Shown here: positions 1 through 6,216 of the stretch, in pieces
How the letters are laid out: each line of letters begins with the position of its first letter
How positions within the stretch are numbered: the stretch's first letter is position 1
Assembly: GCA_958425285.1 (NCBI GenBank)
Contig: CATZVV010000080.1
Location: 1-7,854 of the forward strand
From: an uncultured Lachnoclostridium sp.
GTDB taxonomy: Bacteria; Bacillota; Clostridia; Lachnospirales; Lachnospiraceae
Direction of reading: 5' to 3'
DNA: 7,854 nt
The notes under the pieces: generated by a model
Told to the model about the DNA's origin: nothing
Database searches by the model: none
Seen by the model: only the letters and a program-made list of their open reading frames with translations
Program-made: the position numbers and the translations under genes

Positions 1-314
1 TTAGCTGTATCAATAACACTTCCTCCGCCTAAGCCAATGGTGCAGTCACAGTTTTCGGACAAATAAATATCGCGTCCATTGTCAATGATCTGAAGGGTTG
101 GTTCGCTTGTCACTTCATATGTAACGGCGGATAGACCGGCATCCTGTAAAAGAGAGGAGACTTTTTTTGATGCTTCAGAGTGCATGCTGAATGTTACGAA
201 TAGCGCCTTTTTCTTTTTATACCATTCTAAGATGGGAATGACTTCTTCAATCCTGTTTTCTCCAAAAATAAGCCTCCTGTTCAATACCAATTCAAAACCG
301 TTTGTAATTGCCAT
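1..314 (-). CDS. Iron-containing alcohol dehydrogenase, N-terminal part (C-terminus off the left edge)
   Basis: The minus-strand frame opens with ATG at 314 behind an AGGAGG ribosome binding site (complement of 322-327) and stays open for 104 codons to the window edge. The protein has the Fe-ADH N-terminal layout: a beta-rich start (residues ~7-15), a Rossmann-like segment with KKKALFVTF (~32-40), the conserved Glu-Pro-Thr of the family (EVTSEPTL), and near the cut end the NAD(P)-binding glycine motif IGLGGGSVIDTA. Family members are about 380-400 residues and reduce aldehydes or ketones or oxidise alcohols using Fe2+ or Zn2+; the metal ligands lie in the C-terminal domain outside this window. 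The gene is divergent from the TRAP/dehydratase operon, with a shared motif in both promoters, which suggests co-regulation and a redox step in the same pathway. The family assignment is firm; the substrate is unknown. Confidence 0.9.
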   Translation of the reverse strand, partial: MAITNGFELVLNRRLIFGENRIEEVIPILEWYKKKKALFVTFSMHSEASKKVSSLLQDAGLSAVTYEVTSEPTLQIIDNGRDIYLSENCDCTIGLGGGSVIDTA

Positions 315-391
315 GATAGATCCTCCTTAAATTTTATAATTGTTTATTAATTAAATATGGTAAACATTGAGTAAGGAATGTTATATTTGAT

Positions 392-420
392 AGTATACAA
401 TTGCTGGAATTAAAAGTCAA
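392..420 (-). promoter_or_regulatory. Sigma-A promoter of the divergent Fe-ADH gene
   Basis: Read on the minus strand, TTGACT (complement of 415-420) is followed after exactly 17 bases by TATACT (complement of 392-397). The predicted start is near 385, leaving an untranslated leader of about 70 bases before the ATG at 314. The -10 box is part of the string TGTATACTAT, which recurs at the divergent plus-strand promoter. Confidence 0.75.
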
Positions 421-550
421 CAATTTAATCAACAAATAACAAAAATGCTGAAAACGTGAAGGGAGGGGGAAGCGTATAAAAATACTGAATATATAGGGAC
501 CAACATGAAAAAATATAAAAAATACTAAAACTTTAAAGAGCATTGGGGAT

Positions 551-563
551 GGGGGGGGGGGGG
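551..563 (+). repeat. Homopolymeric G tract (13 G)
   Basis: Thirteen consecutive G residues follow GGGGAT in an otherwise AT-rich spacer. The tract ends 59 bases before the -35 box of the HIT/TRAP promoter. Tracts of this length are prone to slipped-strand mispairing and to sequencing error. A second tract of 12 G with the same GATG lead-in lies at 7510-7521. Confidence 0.9.
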
Positions 564-622
564 TGGTATAGTACATTGATGTTTAAAAAGAGACAAATCA
601 ATTAAAAAAGTTGATGTAAATA

Positions 623-651
623 TTGACATTTTATTGGATTATATGTATACT
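623..651 (+). promoter_or_regulatory. Sigma-A promoter of the HIT/TRAP/dehydratase operon
   Basis: A perfect -35 box TTGACA (623-628), a 17-base spacer and a -10 box TATACT (646-651) predict transcription from about 658, 45 bases before the HIT start at 703. The -10 lies in TGTATACTAT (644-653), the same ten bases found at the divergent Fe-ADH -10. A GTATAC-centred palindrome is typical of operators bound by GntR/FCD-type regulators; which protein binds here is inference. Confidence 0.8.
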
Positions 652-702
652 ATTTTATATAAACAAACATTGAAATTGTTGACTTTTTGGAGGGGCGGAA
701 TT

Positions 703-1134
703 ATGGATAAATGTTTTTATTGCGAAGATGGCGTAAGGAGAGAGAGCCTGATGATTGAAGTCTGTAAGCTAAAACATTCCACGGTGTATTTGAATCGAAA
801 TCAGAAGTATAGAGGCAGATGTATTGTGAAGTTAAATAGGCATAAAACGGAGTATTTTCAAATGGACAAAGAAGAAAGGGATGGATATTTCGCAGAATTG
901 GCAGCAACTGCCAAAGCGGTTTTTGAACTTTATCATCCGAATAAAATTAATTATGCGACTTTTGGAGATTTGGTTCCCCATGTCCATGTACATGTAGTGC
1001 CTAAATATGAGAATGGACCAGACTGGGGAAGCCCCTTTGATGATTCTCAAGGGAAAGTTGAGCTGGAAGAGCAGGAATATAAGCAGGTGGTAGATGTATT
1101 GAAAGAGAAAATAATAAATGAAGTAAATATTTAA
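703..1134 (+). CDS. HIT family protein (histidine triad nucleotide-binding hydrolase)
   Basis: This 143-residue protein carries the histidine triad PHVHVHVVP (His93, His95, His97), with His95 expected as the nucleophile of HIT nucleoside-phosphoramidate or dinucleotide hydrolases. The upstream NYATFGD loop is the usual nucleotide-contacting segment. An N-terminal Cys4-x2-Cys7 pair resembles the zinc-binding cysteines of some HIT enzymes. I chose ATG 703 because it has GGAGG at 689-693 and lies downstream of the promoter; a longer frame from 634 would start inside the promoter spacer. The stop is 19 bases before dctP, so HIT is the first gene of the TRAP operon, an unusual partner. It could be a housekeeping hydrolase captured by the operon or could act on a nucleotide-linked intermediate. 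Family assignment is sure; its role here is open. Confidence 0.92.
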   Translation: MDKCFYCEDGVRRESLMIEVCKLKHSTVYLNRNQKYRGRCIVKLNRHKTEYFQMDKEERDGYFAELAATAKAVFELYHPNKINYATFGDLVPHVHVHVVPKYENGPDWGSPFDDSQGKVELEEQEYKQVVDVLKEKIINEVNI

Positions 1135-1153
1135 ATAACAGGAGGACAACAAA

Positions 1154-2242
1154 ATGAAAAAAATGTTAGCAGTTACATTGGCGGCGGCAATGGCTATGAG
1201 TCTTACAGCATGCGGGGGTTCCCGGACGCAGCAGACCGAAGCGTCTGGAACTATGAAGGAAACGGAAAAAGCAGTAGATGGAGGGGACGATTCGGCAGAG
1301 GGCGGGGGAGCGGAAAAGAAGGCAGGTTCGGAAATGACCTGGAAACTTGCAACAGATGCGGCTCGGGATTATCCCACAACAAAGGCGCTTATCAAATTTG
1401 CAGATGAAGTTTATGAGAAAAGCAACGGACGTATAGCTGTCGATGTCTATGAATCATCGATTTTGGGTGACGAAGTGTCTTATATGGAGCAGCTTCAGGC
1501 TGGAACAGTGGACGTGGCAAAATTGTCAATCGGCACACTGAGCGGACTGTATGAAGATGCTCAGGTGTTTTTACTTCCATTCTTGTTTAAGAACAATACA
1601 GAGATGTGGAAAGTTCTGGAGGGAGAGGTTGGAACAACTGTCATGAACGGTTTGAACGATTACAGCATCCAAGGGATTGGTTTTACAGACTGTGGAAGCC
1701 GATGCTTTTATACTACAACGGAAGTGAAAACCATTGAGGATTTTAAAGGAATGCCCATTCGTGTTCAGAATAATCAGCTGATGAATTCGATGGTCAGCTG
1801 CTTAGGAGGAAATCCGGTCAACGTAGCGGCGAATGAAGTATATAGCGCGCTTCAGACCGGTGTGTGCAAAGGCGGGGAAAATAATCCTAATATCATTCTT
1901 TCCGACAGCCTATATGAAGTGGCGCCGTATGTTCTCATGGATAATCACACAACAACAATGGATGTAATCTGTATGAATCTGGATTTATGGGATTCGCTCA
2001 GTGAAGAAGACAAGGAAATTGTGAGCGGGGCTATGGCGGAAGCTACAAAATATGATCGGGAAATATGGGATGCTTCTATTGAAGATGCGCTTGGAAAATT
2101 ACAGGAGGGAGGAACTACTATTGTAGAGCCGGATGATGCGACCTTAAATTCGTTCAGGGAAGCAATGAGCCCTATTTATGAAGAATACGCTGCTAAATAC
2201 GAAGCACTTTTAAATTCTATTAATGAGGAATTGGAAAGATAG
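1154..2242 (+). CDS. dctP: TRAP transporter substrate-binding lipoprotein (DctP family)
   Basis: The start is ATG 1154, eight bases after AGGAGG (1140-1145). The 362-residue product opens with a lipoprotein signal (KK, hydrophobic core, lipobox LTAC with Cys20), so it should be anchored on the outer face of the membrane, as expected in a Gram-positive. Residues ~21-60 are a Gly/Glu/Ser/Lys-rich flexible linker, followed by the DctP fold. Hallmarks are the PIRVQ segment with Arg203, the arginine position that binds the substrate carboxylate in this family, and the EVYSALQTGVCKG segment (~228-240), equivalent to the family EVYxALQTGxxDG. The protein captures an organic or sugar acid and delivers it to DctQM. 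The mature domain is of ordinary length. Ligand identity cannot be told from sequence alone. Confidence 0.93.
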   Translation: MKKMLAVTLAAAMAMSLTACGGSRTQQTEASGTMKETEKAVDGGDDSAEGGGAEKKAGSEMTWKLATDAARDYPTTKALIKFADEVYEKSNGRIAVDVYESSILGDEVSYMEQLQAGTVDVAKLSIGTLSGLYEDAQVFLLPFLFKNNTEMWKVLEGEVGTTVMNGLNDYSIQGIGFTDCGSRCFYTTTEVKTIEDFKGMPIRVQNNQLMNSMVSCLGGNPVNVAANEVYSALQTGVCKGGENNPNIILSDSLYEVAPYVLMDNHTTTMDVICMNLDLWDSLSEEDKEIVSGAMAEATKYDREIWDASIEDALGKLQEGGTTIVEPDDATLNSFREAMSPIYEEYAAKYEALLNSINEELER

Positions 2243-2274
2243 TAATTGTATTTGATAATAAAGAGGAGATGGCA

Positions 2275-2790
2275 ATGAAAGAAAGGTTTGAAAACGCGAT
2301 TGGAACTGTTTTTGCCATGGTAGAAGGAATTTGCCGGTTGATATTAATATTTATGGTATGTACAGTAACGGCGCAGGTCGTATGCCGTGCATTTGGAGGA
2401 AATATTAAATGGTGTGAGGAAGTTATGCTGATTTTATTGGACACAATGATGTTTTTACTGCTTCCCATTGGAATCAAGGATGATCTTCATATTCGTATTG
2501 AAGCGTTCGCCAAATATTTTCCGCATAAAGTAAAAGTATTTTTGATTTATTTAAGTAATGTGATCTTACTTTTAGTATCGCTTTGTATGATACGCTATGG
2601 AGCATTTCTTATGGAAAAGACAAAGGCTAAATTTGCAATCACAGGGCTGCCCAGGAAATATCTCTACCTGGTTACGGTTATCAGCGGCATGTTATGTCTT
2701 GTTATGACTATTGCCAAAATCTTTGGATTATTTCATGCAAAATCTACCGATGAATTCCTGGCTTCCAGAATGACCTGTGAAGACATGTGA
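2275..2790 (+). CDS. dctQ: TRAP transporter small permease subunit (DctQ family)
   Basis: This is a 171-residue hydrophobic protein with four predicted membrane helices (about residues 13-37, 46-65, 82-104 and 123-146). The short WCEEVMLILL segment after helix 1 and the IKDDLHIRIEAF loop match the DctQ pattern. I place the start at ATG 2275, six bases after GAGGAG (2263-2268); the in-frame ATG at 2269 abuts that ribosome binding site and is unlikely. DctQ partners DctM in the Na+-coupled transporter and helps dock the binding protein. It lies 32 bases after dctP and 31 before dctM, all in one operon. Confidence 0.9.
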   Translation: MKERFENAIGTVFAMVEGICRLILIFMVCTVTAQVVCRAFGGNIKWCEEVMLILLDTMMFLLLPIGIKDDLHIRIEAFAKYFPHKVKVFLIYLSNVILLLVSLCMIRYGAFLMEKTKAKFAITGLPRKYLYLVTVISGMLCLVMTIAKIFGLFHAKSTDEFLASRMTCEDM

Positions 2791-2821
2791 AAGTAAGTGA
2801 TAGAAAAAGGGGACTAAAGAT

Positions 2822-4120
2822 ATGGATTCAAATACAATAGCCATGATTATTCTCTTTGCAATATTTGTTATTTTTATGATCCTGCGTGTGCCGGTGACTT
2901 TTAGCATGCTTGGAGCCTGTGTAATCACGGCCTTTTATCTTGGGCCAAAGTACGTATCATCTATTTTTCTCAGATTTGGGGATGGTGTGCAGTCGTTTTC
3001 TTTTTTGGCAATTCCATTTTTTATTTTTGCCGGTGATATTATGGCGGAAGGAGGAATCTCCGACAGACTGGTGGAAGTGGCTAATGTTATGGTAGGACGT
3101 TTCCGGGGAGGATTGGCTTATGTAAATGTGATTGCGTCCACCTTTTTCGGCGGCATTTCCGGCTCTCCTACGGCGGATGTATCTTCCCTTGGACCGATTG
3201 AAATTGGTATGATGACCAGAAACGGCTATGATAAAGATTTTTCGGTAGCTACTACGGTAGCTACTGCTACACAGGCCCTGATTATTCCTCCAAGTCATAA
3301 TATGATCATCTATGGTATGGCGGCAGGAGGCATTTCAACAGGAAAGCTGTTTCTTGCGGGTATCGGCCCTGGTCTGATGCTGTGTGCGGCAATGTGTATT
3401 CTGGTTGCTCGCATTACAAAGCAAAGAGGGTATCCGAGAGGACCGAAATATAGTTTTTGGGAATCTGTCAAAATTTTGTGCGATGGCTTTCTTGGGGTTA
3501 TGACGATTATTATTATTCTGTTGGGAGTCTGCACAGGACTTTTTACTACGACAGAGAGTGCAGCTATTGCATGTGTGTATGCTTTGTTTATTACTTTATT
3601 TGTCTATAGGAGCATCAGTTTAAAAGATATATGGCCGATTGCAAAGAAATCTTTAGGAACGCTGGCCATGATCTTAAGCATTATTGCGGCGGCTAACGCG
3701 TTTTGTTACCTTATGAGTCTTATGCAGGTTCCGGCAAAGATTACACAGACGCTTCTGACAATCTCTGACAATAGATATGTGATATTGATCTTAATCAATA
3801 TTTTACTGCTGATATTGGGATGCTTTATGGACGTTGCCCCTCTGATTTTGATCGTCACTCCGATATTACTGCCGGTTGTGGAAGCATTGGGGATGGAACC
3901 TATTCACTTCGGTATTGTCGTAATGATGAATCTGGCGGTTGGCTCCCTGACTCCGCCGGTTGGAACCACGCTTTTTGCGGGCTGTGCCGTAGGTGGAATA
4001 TCCATTGAAAAAGTTACAAAGGCTCTTCTTCCTTATTATGTGGTAATGGTGGCCGCATTGCTGCTGGTCACATATGTTCCGGCGTTTTCTATGGCCCTGC
4101 CCAATTTATTGATGCATTAA
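2822..4120 (+). CDS. dctM: TRAP transporter large permease subunit (DctM family)
   Basis: This 432-residue, highly hydrophobic protein has many membrane helices over its whole length, the normal size and look of DctM. Recognisable signatures are the GGISGSPTADVSSLGPIEIG region (re-entrant hairpin 1, about residues 110-130), the QALIIPPSHNMIIYG segment (~155-170), TTTESAAIACVYALF (~240-255), and GSLTPPVGTTLFAGCAVGG (~378-397), the second pseudo-symmetric hairpin with the conserved TPPVG. It is the elevator-type transport subunit and works with DctQ and DctP. ATG 2822 follows AAGGGGA (2807-2813) at eight bases. No break or missing motif was seen. Confidence 0.95.
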   Translation: MDSNTIAMIILFAIFVIFMILRVPVTFSMLGACVITAFYLGPKYVSSIFLRFGDGVQSFSFLAIPFFIFAGDIMAEGGISDRLVEVANVMVGRFRGGLAYVNVIASTFFGGISGSPTADVSSLGPIEIGMMTRNGYDKDFSVATTVATATQALIIPPSHNMIIYGMAAGGISTGKLFLAGIGPGLMLCAAMCILVARITKQRGYPRGPKYSFWESVKILCDGFLGVMTIIIILLGVCTGLFTTTESAAIACVYALFITLFVYRSISLKDIWPIAKKSLGTLAMILSIIAAANAFCYLMSLMQVPAKITQTLLTISDNRYVILILINILLLILGCFMDVAPLILIVTPILLPVVEALGMEPIHFGIVVMMNLAVGSLTPPVGTTLFAGCAVGGISIEKVTKALLPYYVVMVAALLLVTYVPAFSMALPNLLMH

Positions 4121-4195
4121 AACTTGAAAGAATCAAAAAATAAATTGCCTGAGGCCGATGTTTTGTGTCTTTGGCAGATTGAAAGGAATGGATAT

Positions 4196-5854
4196 ATGAT
4201 AAGAGAATGGAATGAGGAGTCCTTAGATCACCGCAATGCTCTTCTGTATGCCATGGGGATATCGGAAAAGGACGCAAAAAGGCCGGTTATTGGTTTGGTT
4301 AATTCATGGAATGAAATGAATCCCGGTCATTTCCCTTTTGATAAAACTGTGATTCAGGAAATGAAAGATGAAATTTATAAGGCGGGAGGTTATGCATTAG
4401 AACTTCCGGTAAGCGGCATATGTGACGGCATCTGCTCTAATACGCCGGGAGACCGATATACACTTCCGGCAAGAGATCTGGTGTCCAGTGAAGTGGAGAT
4501 GGTGGCGGAATTAAATATGCTTGAAGGTATGGTAATCATGGCAACCTGCGACAAAGTAGTCCCGGGCATGCTTATGGGGGCCTTTCGGGTCAATATACCT
4601 ACCACTATGCTCACGGGAGGGTATATGGCGGCAGGGAGCTATCAAGGTAAAATGCTGACATTGACACACACAAAGCAGGCATATGCGTCATATATGGAAG
4701 GAAACATGGACAGGGACGATTATAAATCGATTGTCCGACATGCCTGTCCTACACCGGGAGCTTGTCCTTTTATGGGAACGGCTAATACAATGTGCGCAAT
4801 GGCGGAAATTTTGGGATTTTCGCCCCATGGAAATGCCAGCGTAAAAAGCCAGAGCGTTAAGTGGCATCAAATGGCCAGAGAAGCGGCTAAAAAGGTAATG
4901 GAGGCTGTAAAAAAGGAAAAGCGTCCAAGTGATTTTGTAACACAGAAAAGTTTAGAAAATGTGGTGCGTTATATGATGGCTACCGGCGGGTCCACTAACA
5001 GCCTTTTGCATATTCCTGCATTGGCACGTCAGATGAATTTTAGCATAACCCCGGAAACATTTGATGAAATTAGCCGTCAGGTTCCTCTAATCAGCACGAT
5101 TTATCCCAATCATCCAACATACACAATGGAAGAGTTTGATCGGGCAGGGGGATTGGGTGCGGTCATAAAGGAATTGATTCAAGGGAATAAGATTTATGGA
5201 GATGCGGACGGTATGTTTGGGACCATTGCGGAAAAGGCTGCTTTGGCAGAGAACAGAAACCGGGATGTAATCCACTCTGTGGATTCACCTATCAGCCAAC
5301 AGGGGGGGATTGCGGTGCTTCATGGAAATATTGGAACCCTCAGCGCTATTGTGAAATTCAGTGCAGTCGCACAAAAGGCTATTACTTTTGACGGCCCAGC
5401 AAAATGTTATGATTCCCAGGATGAAGCATGGAACGCAATTTTAAAAGATGAAATAAAGGCTGGAGATGTGGTGATAATTCGGTATGAAGGTCCAAAAGGA
5501 AGCCCTGGAATGCCCCACATGGAGACTTTTATGGCTGCGGTGCTTGGAAAAGGACTAGGCGAAAAACTTGCTCTTGTTTCAGATGGACGATTTTCAGGCG
5601 CTACAGGGGGGCTGGCAATCGGTCATGTAAGCCCTGAGGCATATGAAGGTGGAAATATAGCTCTGATTAAAGACGGAGATATGGTCCATATTGATATTCC
5701 TTCCAGAAAGCTGACTGTTGATGTAAGTGATGAGGAATTTGAAAATCGTAAAATGAATTGGAAGCCTGTTGAAAAGCCTGCATTGGGCTGGCTCAAGCTG
5801 TATAAAAATAATTGTACGTCAGCCCACAGAGGCGCAACAATTTATTGGGACTGA
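4196..5854 (+). CDS. IlvD/Edd family Fe-S dehydratase (dihydroxy-acid or sugar-acid type)
   Basis: The 552-residue protein has the family's usual length. Fe-S ligands are visible as Cys76 (GICDGI), Cys118 (TCDK) and Cys190 (GAC), and Lys120 in TCDKVVPG matches the lysine that is carbamylated and binds Mg2+ in [2Fe-2S] members. The TANTM segment follows Cys190. GGSTN (~264-268) and GRFSG with Ser467, the likely catalytic base, complete the active site. Such enzymes remove water from 2,3-dihydroxy acids or aldonic acids to give 2-keto acids. The TRAP context favours catabolism of an imported acid over isoleucine/valine synthesis, so I give no ilvD symbol. ATG 4196 has AAAGGA about nine bases upstream; a TTG at 4124 would add 24 residues but has no ribosome binding site. 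The SNTPGDRYTLPARD segment after Cys76 differs from the usual IlvD sequence there, suggesting a divergent substrate group. Confidence 0.88.
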   Translation: MIREWNEESLDHRNALLYAMGISEKDAKRPVIGLVNSWNEMNPGHFPFDKTVIQEMKDEIYKAGGYALELPVSGICDGICSNTPGDRYTLPARDLVSSEVEMVAELNMLEGMVIMATCDKVVPGMLMGAFRVNIPTTMLTGGYMAAGSYQGKMLTLTHTKQAYASYMEGNMDRDDYKSIVRHACPTPGACPFMGTANTMCAMAEILGFSPHGNASVKSQSVKWHQMAREAAKKVMEAVKKEKRPSDFVTQKSLENVVRYMMATGGSTNSLLHIPALARQMNFSITPETFDEISRQVPLISTIYPNHPTYTMEEFDRAGGLGAVIKELIQGNKIYGDADGMFGTIAEKAALAENRNRDVIHSVDSPISQQGGIAVLHGNIGTLSAIVKFSAVAQKAITFDGPAKCYDSQDEAWNAILKDEIKAGDVVIIRYEGPKGSPGMPHMETFMAAVLGKGLGEKLALVSDGRFSGATGGLAIGHVSPEAYEGGNIALIKDGDMVHIDIPSRKLTVDVSDEEFENRKMNWKPVEKPALGWLKLYKNNCTSAHRGATIYWD

Positions 5855-5884
5855 TATCCTTAGAAGATAGATGGGGAATGTGCC

Positions 5885-6058
5885 GTGAAGGATAAATGCA
5901 GGTTGTTTAAAACAGAGAGAATTGAAAATATAGTAATTGGATCAGGAGCGGCTGGTTTTCAGGCAGCTTTGAGATTGTTTCAATCAGGGGAAAAGGAACT
6001 GGCGCTTGTGGAGAATGAATTGCATTCAACAGATAACCAAAGAGATTATAATAACTGA
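5885..6058 (+). pseudogene. Truncated FAD-dependent oxidoreductase (N-terminal fragment only)
   Basis: A GTG start at 5885, about eight bases after GGGGA, opens a 57-codon frame. Residues ~15-30 form a classic FAD-binding Rossmann start, NIVIGSGAAGFQAALRL (GxGxxG), followed by the second strand KELALVEN. Proteins with this start are normally several hundred residues long (fumarate reductase/L-aspartate oxidase-like flavoproteins); here a TGA follows at 6056. The final residues, about TDNQRDYNN, faintly resemble the SDKQTYY region that I recall following this motif in clostridial FAD-binding proteins, so a small internal deletion before the end is possible. It lies 30 bases after the dehydratase and was probably the last enzyme of the operon. 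The inverted-repeat zone and MNT/HEPN cassette start directly after it, so loss of the rest is probably linked to that junction. Confidence 0.75.
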
Positions 6059-6081
6059 ATTATTAACTTTATAACAAGAGC

Positions 6082-6121
6082 ATCATAGGATTGATACTGT
6101 TTACAGCACCAATCCTATGAT
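6082..6121. repeat. Perfect 12-bp inverted repeat with inner CTGT/ACAG stem
   Basis: ATCATAGGATTG (6082-6093) is exactly reverse-complemented by CAATCCTATGAT (6110-6121). The 16-base loop contains CTGT-TT-ACAG, which can extend the fold. Neither strand has a good T-run after it, so it is a weak candidate for a standard terminator. It marks the boundary between the truncated FAD gene and the toxin-antitoxin cassette. Confidence 0.8.
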
Positions 6122-6147
6122 TATGGTAAAACTCAAAAATGCGGTTA

Positions 6148-6176
6148 TTGCAATAGAAAACCGCCAATGCTATAAT
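6148..6176 (+). promoter_or_regulatory. Extended -10 promoter of the MNT/HEPN operon
   Basis: TTGCAA (6148-6153), a 17-base spacer and a perfect TATAAT (6171-6176) preceded by TGC give a consensus extended -10 (TGnTATAAT). Predicted transcription begins near 6183, about 34 bases before the MNT start. The cassette therefore has its own promoter and need not depend on the upstream operon. Confidence 0.85.
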
Positions 6177-6190
6177 ATAAATATAGCATT
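6166..6190. promoter_or_regulatory. Palindromic candidate autoregulatory operator over the -10 box
   Basis: AATGCTATA (6166-6174) and TATAGCATT (6182-6190) are perfect complements separated by seven bases. They cover the -10 box and the predicted start site. A dimeric repressor bound here would block the promoter, the usual geometry of toxin-antitoxin autoregulation. That the MNT/HEPN complex itself binds is inference. Confidence 0.55.
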
Positions 6191-6216
6191 GAGTTTTACA
6201 GGAAAGGGGTGAGAAA

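Larger units (their letters stand above)
315..702. other. Divergent intergenic control region
   Basis: This AT-rich stretch of 388 bases separates the Fe-ADH gene from the HIT/TRAP operon. I see one promoter facing each way (392-420 minus, 623-651 plus), a 13-G tract at 551-563 and no convincing gene. The GTATAC palindrome at both -10 boxes is a candidate operator. The purine-rich segment around 459-472 looks like a ribosome binding site but has no reading frame after it. Confidence 0.7.
6126..6199. repeat. Nested inverted repeats enclosing the toxin-antitoxin promoter
   Basis: Outer arms GTAAAACTCAA (6126-6136) and TTGAGTTTTAC (6189-6199) are perfect 11-bp complements. Inside are a 6-bp hairpin GCGGTT/AACCGC (6141-6146, 6159-6164) and the 9-bp AATGCTATA/TATAGCATT pair (6166-6174, 6182-6190). 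As RNA or extruded DNA this could form a three-way junction. The inner and outer arms share bases 6189-6190. Confidence 0.75.

Noticed and set aside
448..463. Possible catabolite-response (cre) site around CTGAAAACGTGAAG.
   Set aside because: The left half fits TGnAAnCG, but the right half misses the conserved W and C positions, so it is too weak to call.
334..576. Minus-strand 80-residue ORF running through the 13-G tract.
   Set aside because: It has no ribosome binding site, starts with a run of prolines created by the G tract, has a Phe/Leu-rich composition typical of AT-rich noncoding DNA, and overlaps the Fe-ADH promoter.
634..702. Longer N-terminus for the HIT protein starting at ATG 634.
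   Set aside because: It would begin between the -35 and -10 boxes of the operon's own promoter and lacks a ribosome binding site; ATG 703 has GGAGG and a normal HIT N-terminus.
832..1152. Minus-strand 106-residue ORF opposite the HIT gene.
   Set aside because: It is the reverse shadow of the well-supported HIT coding sequence, with no start signal or recognisable domain.
1210..1407. Plus-strand alternative frame within dctP.
   Set aside because: It lies wholly inside the TRAP binding-protein gene, in its low-complexity linker, and has an Arg/Gly-rich artefactual composition.
6060..6216. Insertion-sequence end or MITE at the inverted-repeat zone.
   Set aside because: I see no transposase fragment, no target-site duplication and no matching repeat at the other side of the cassette, so only the repeats themselves are reported.
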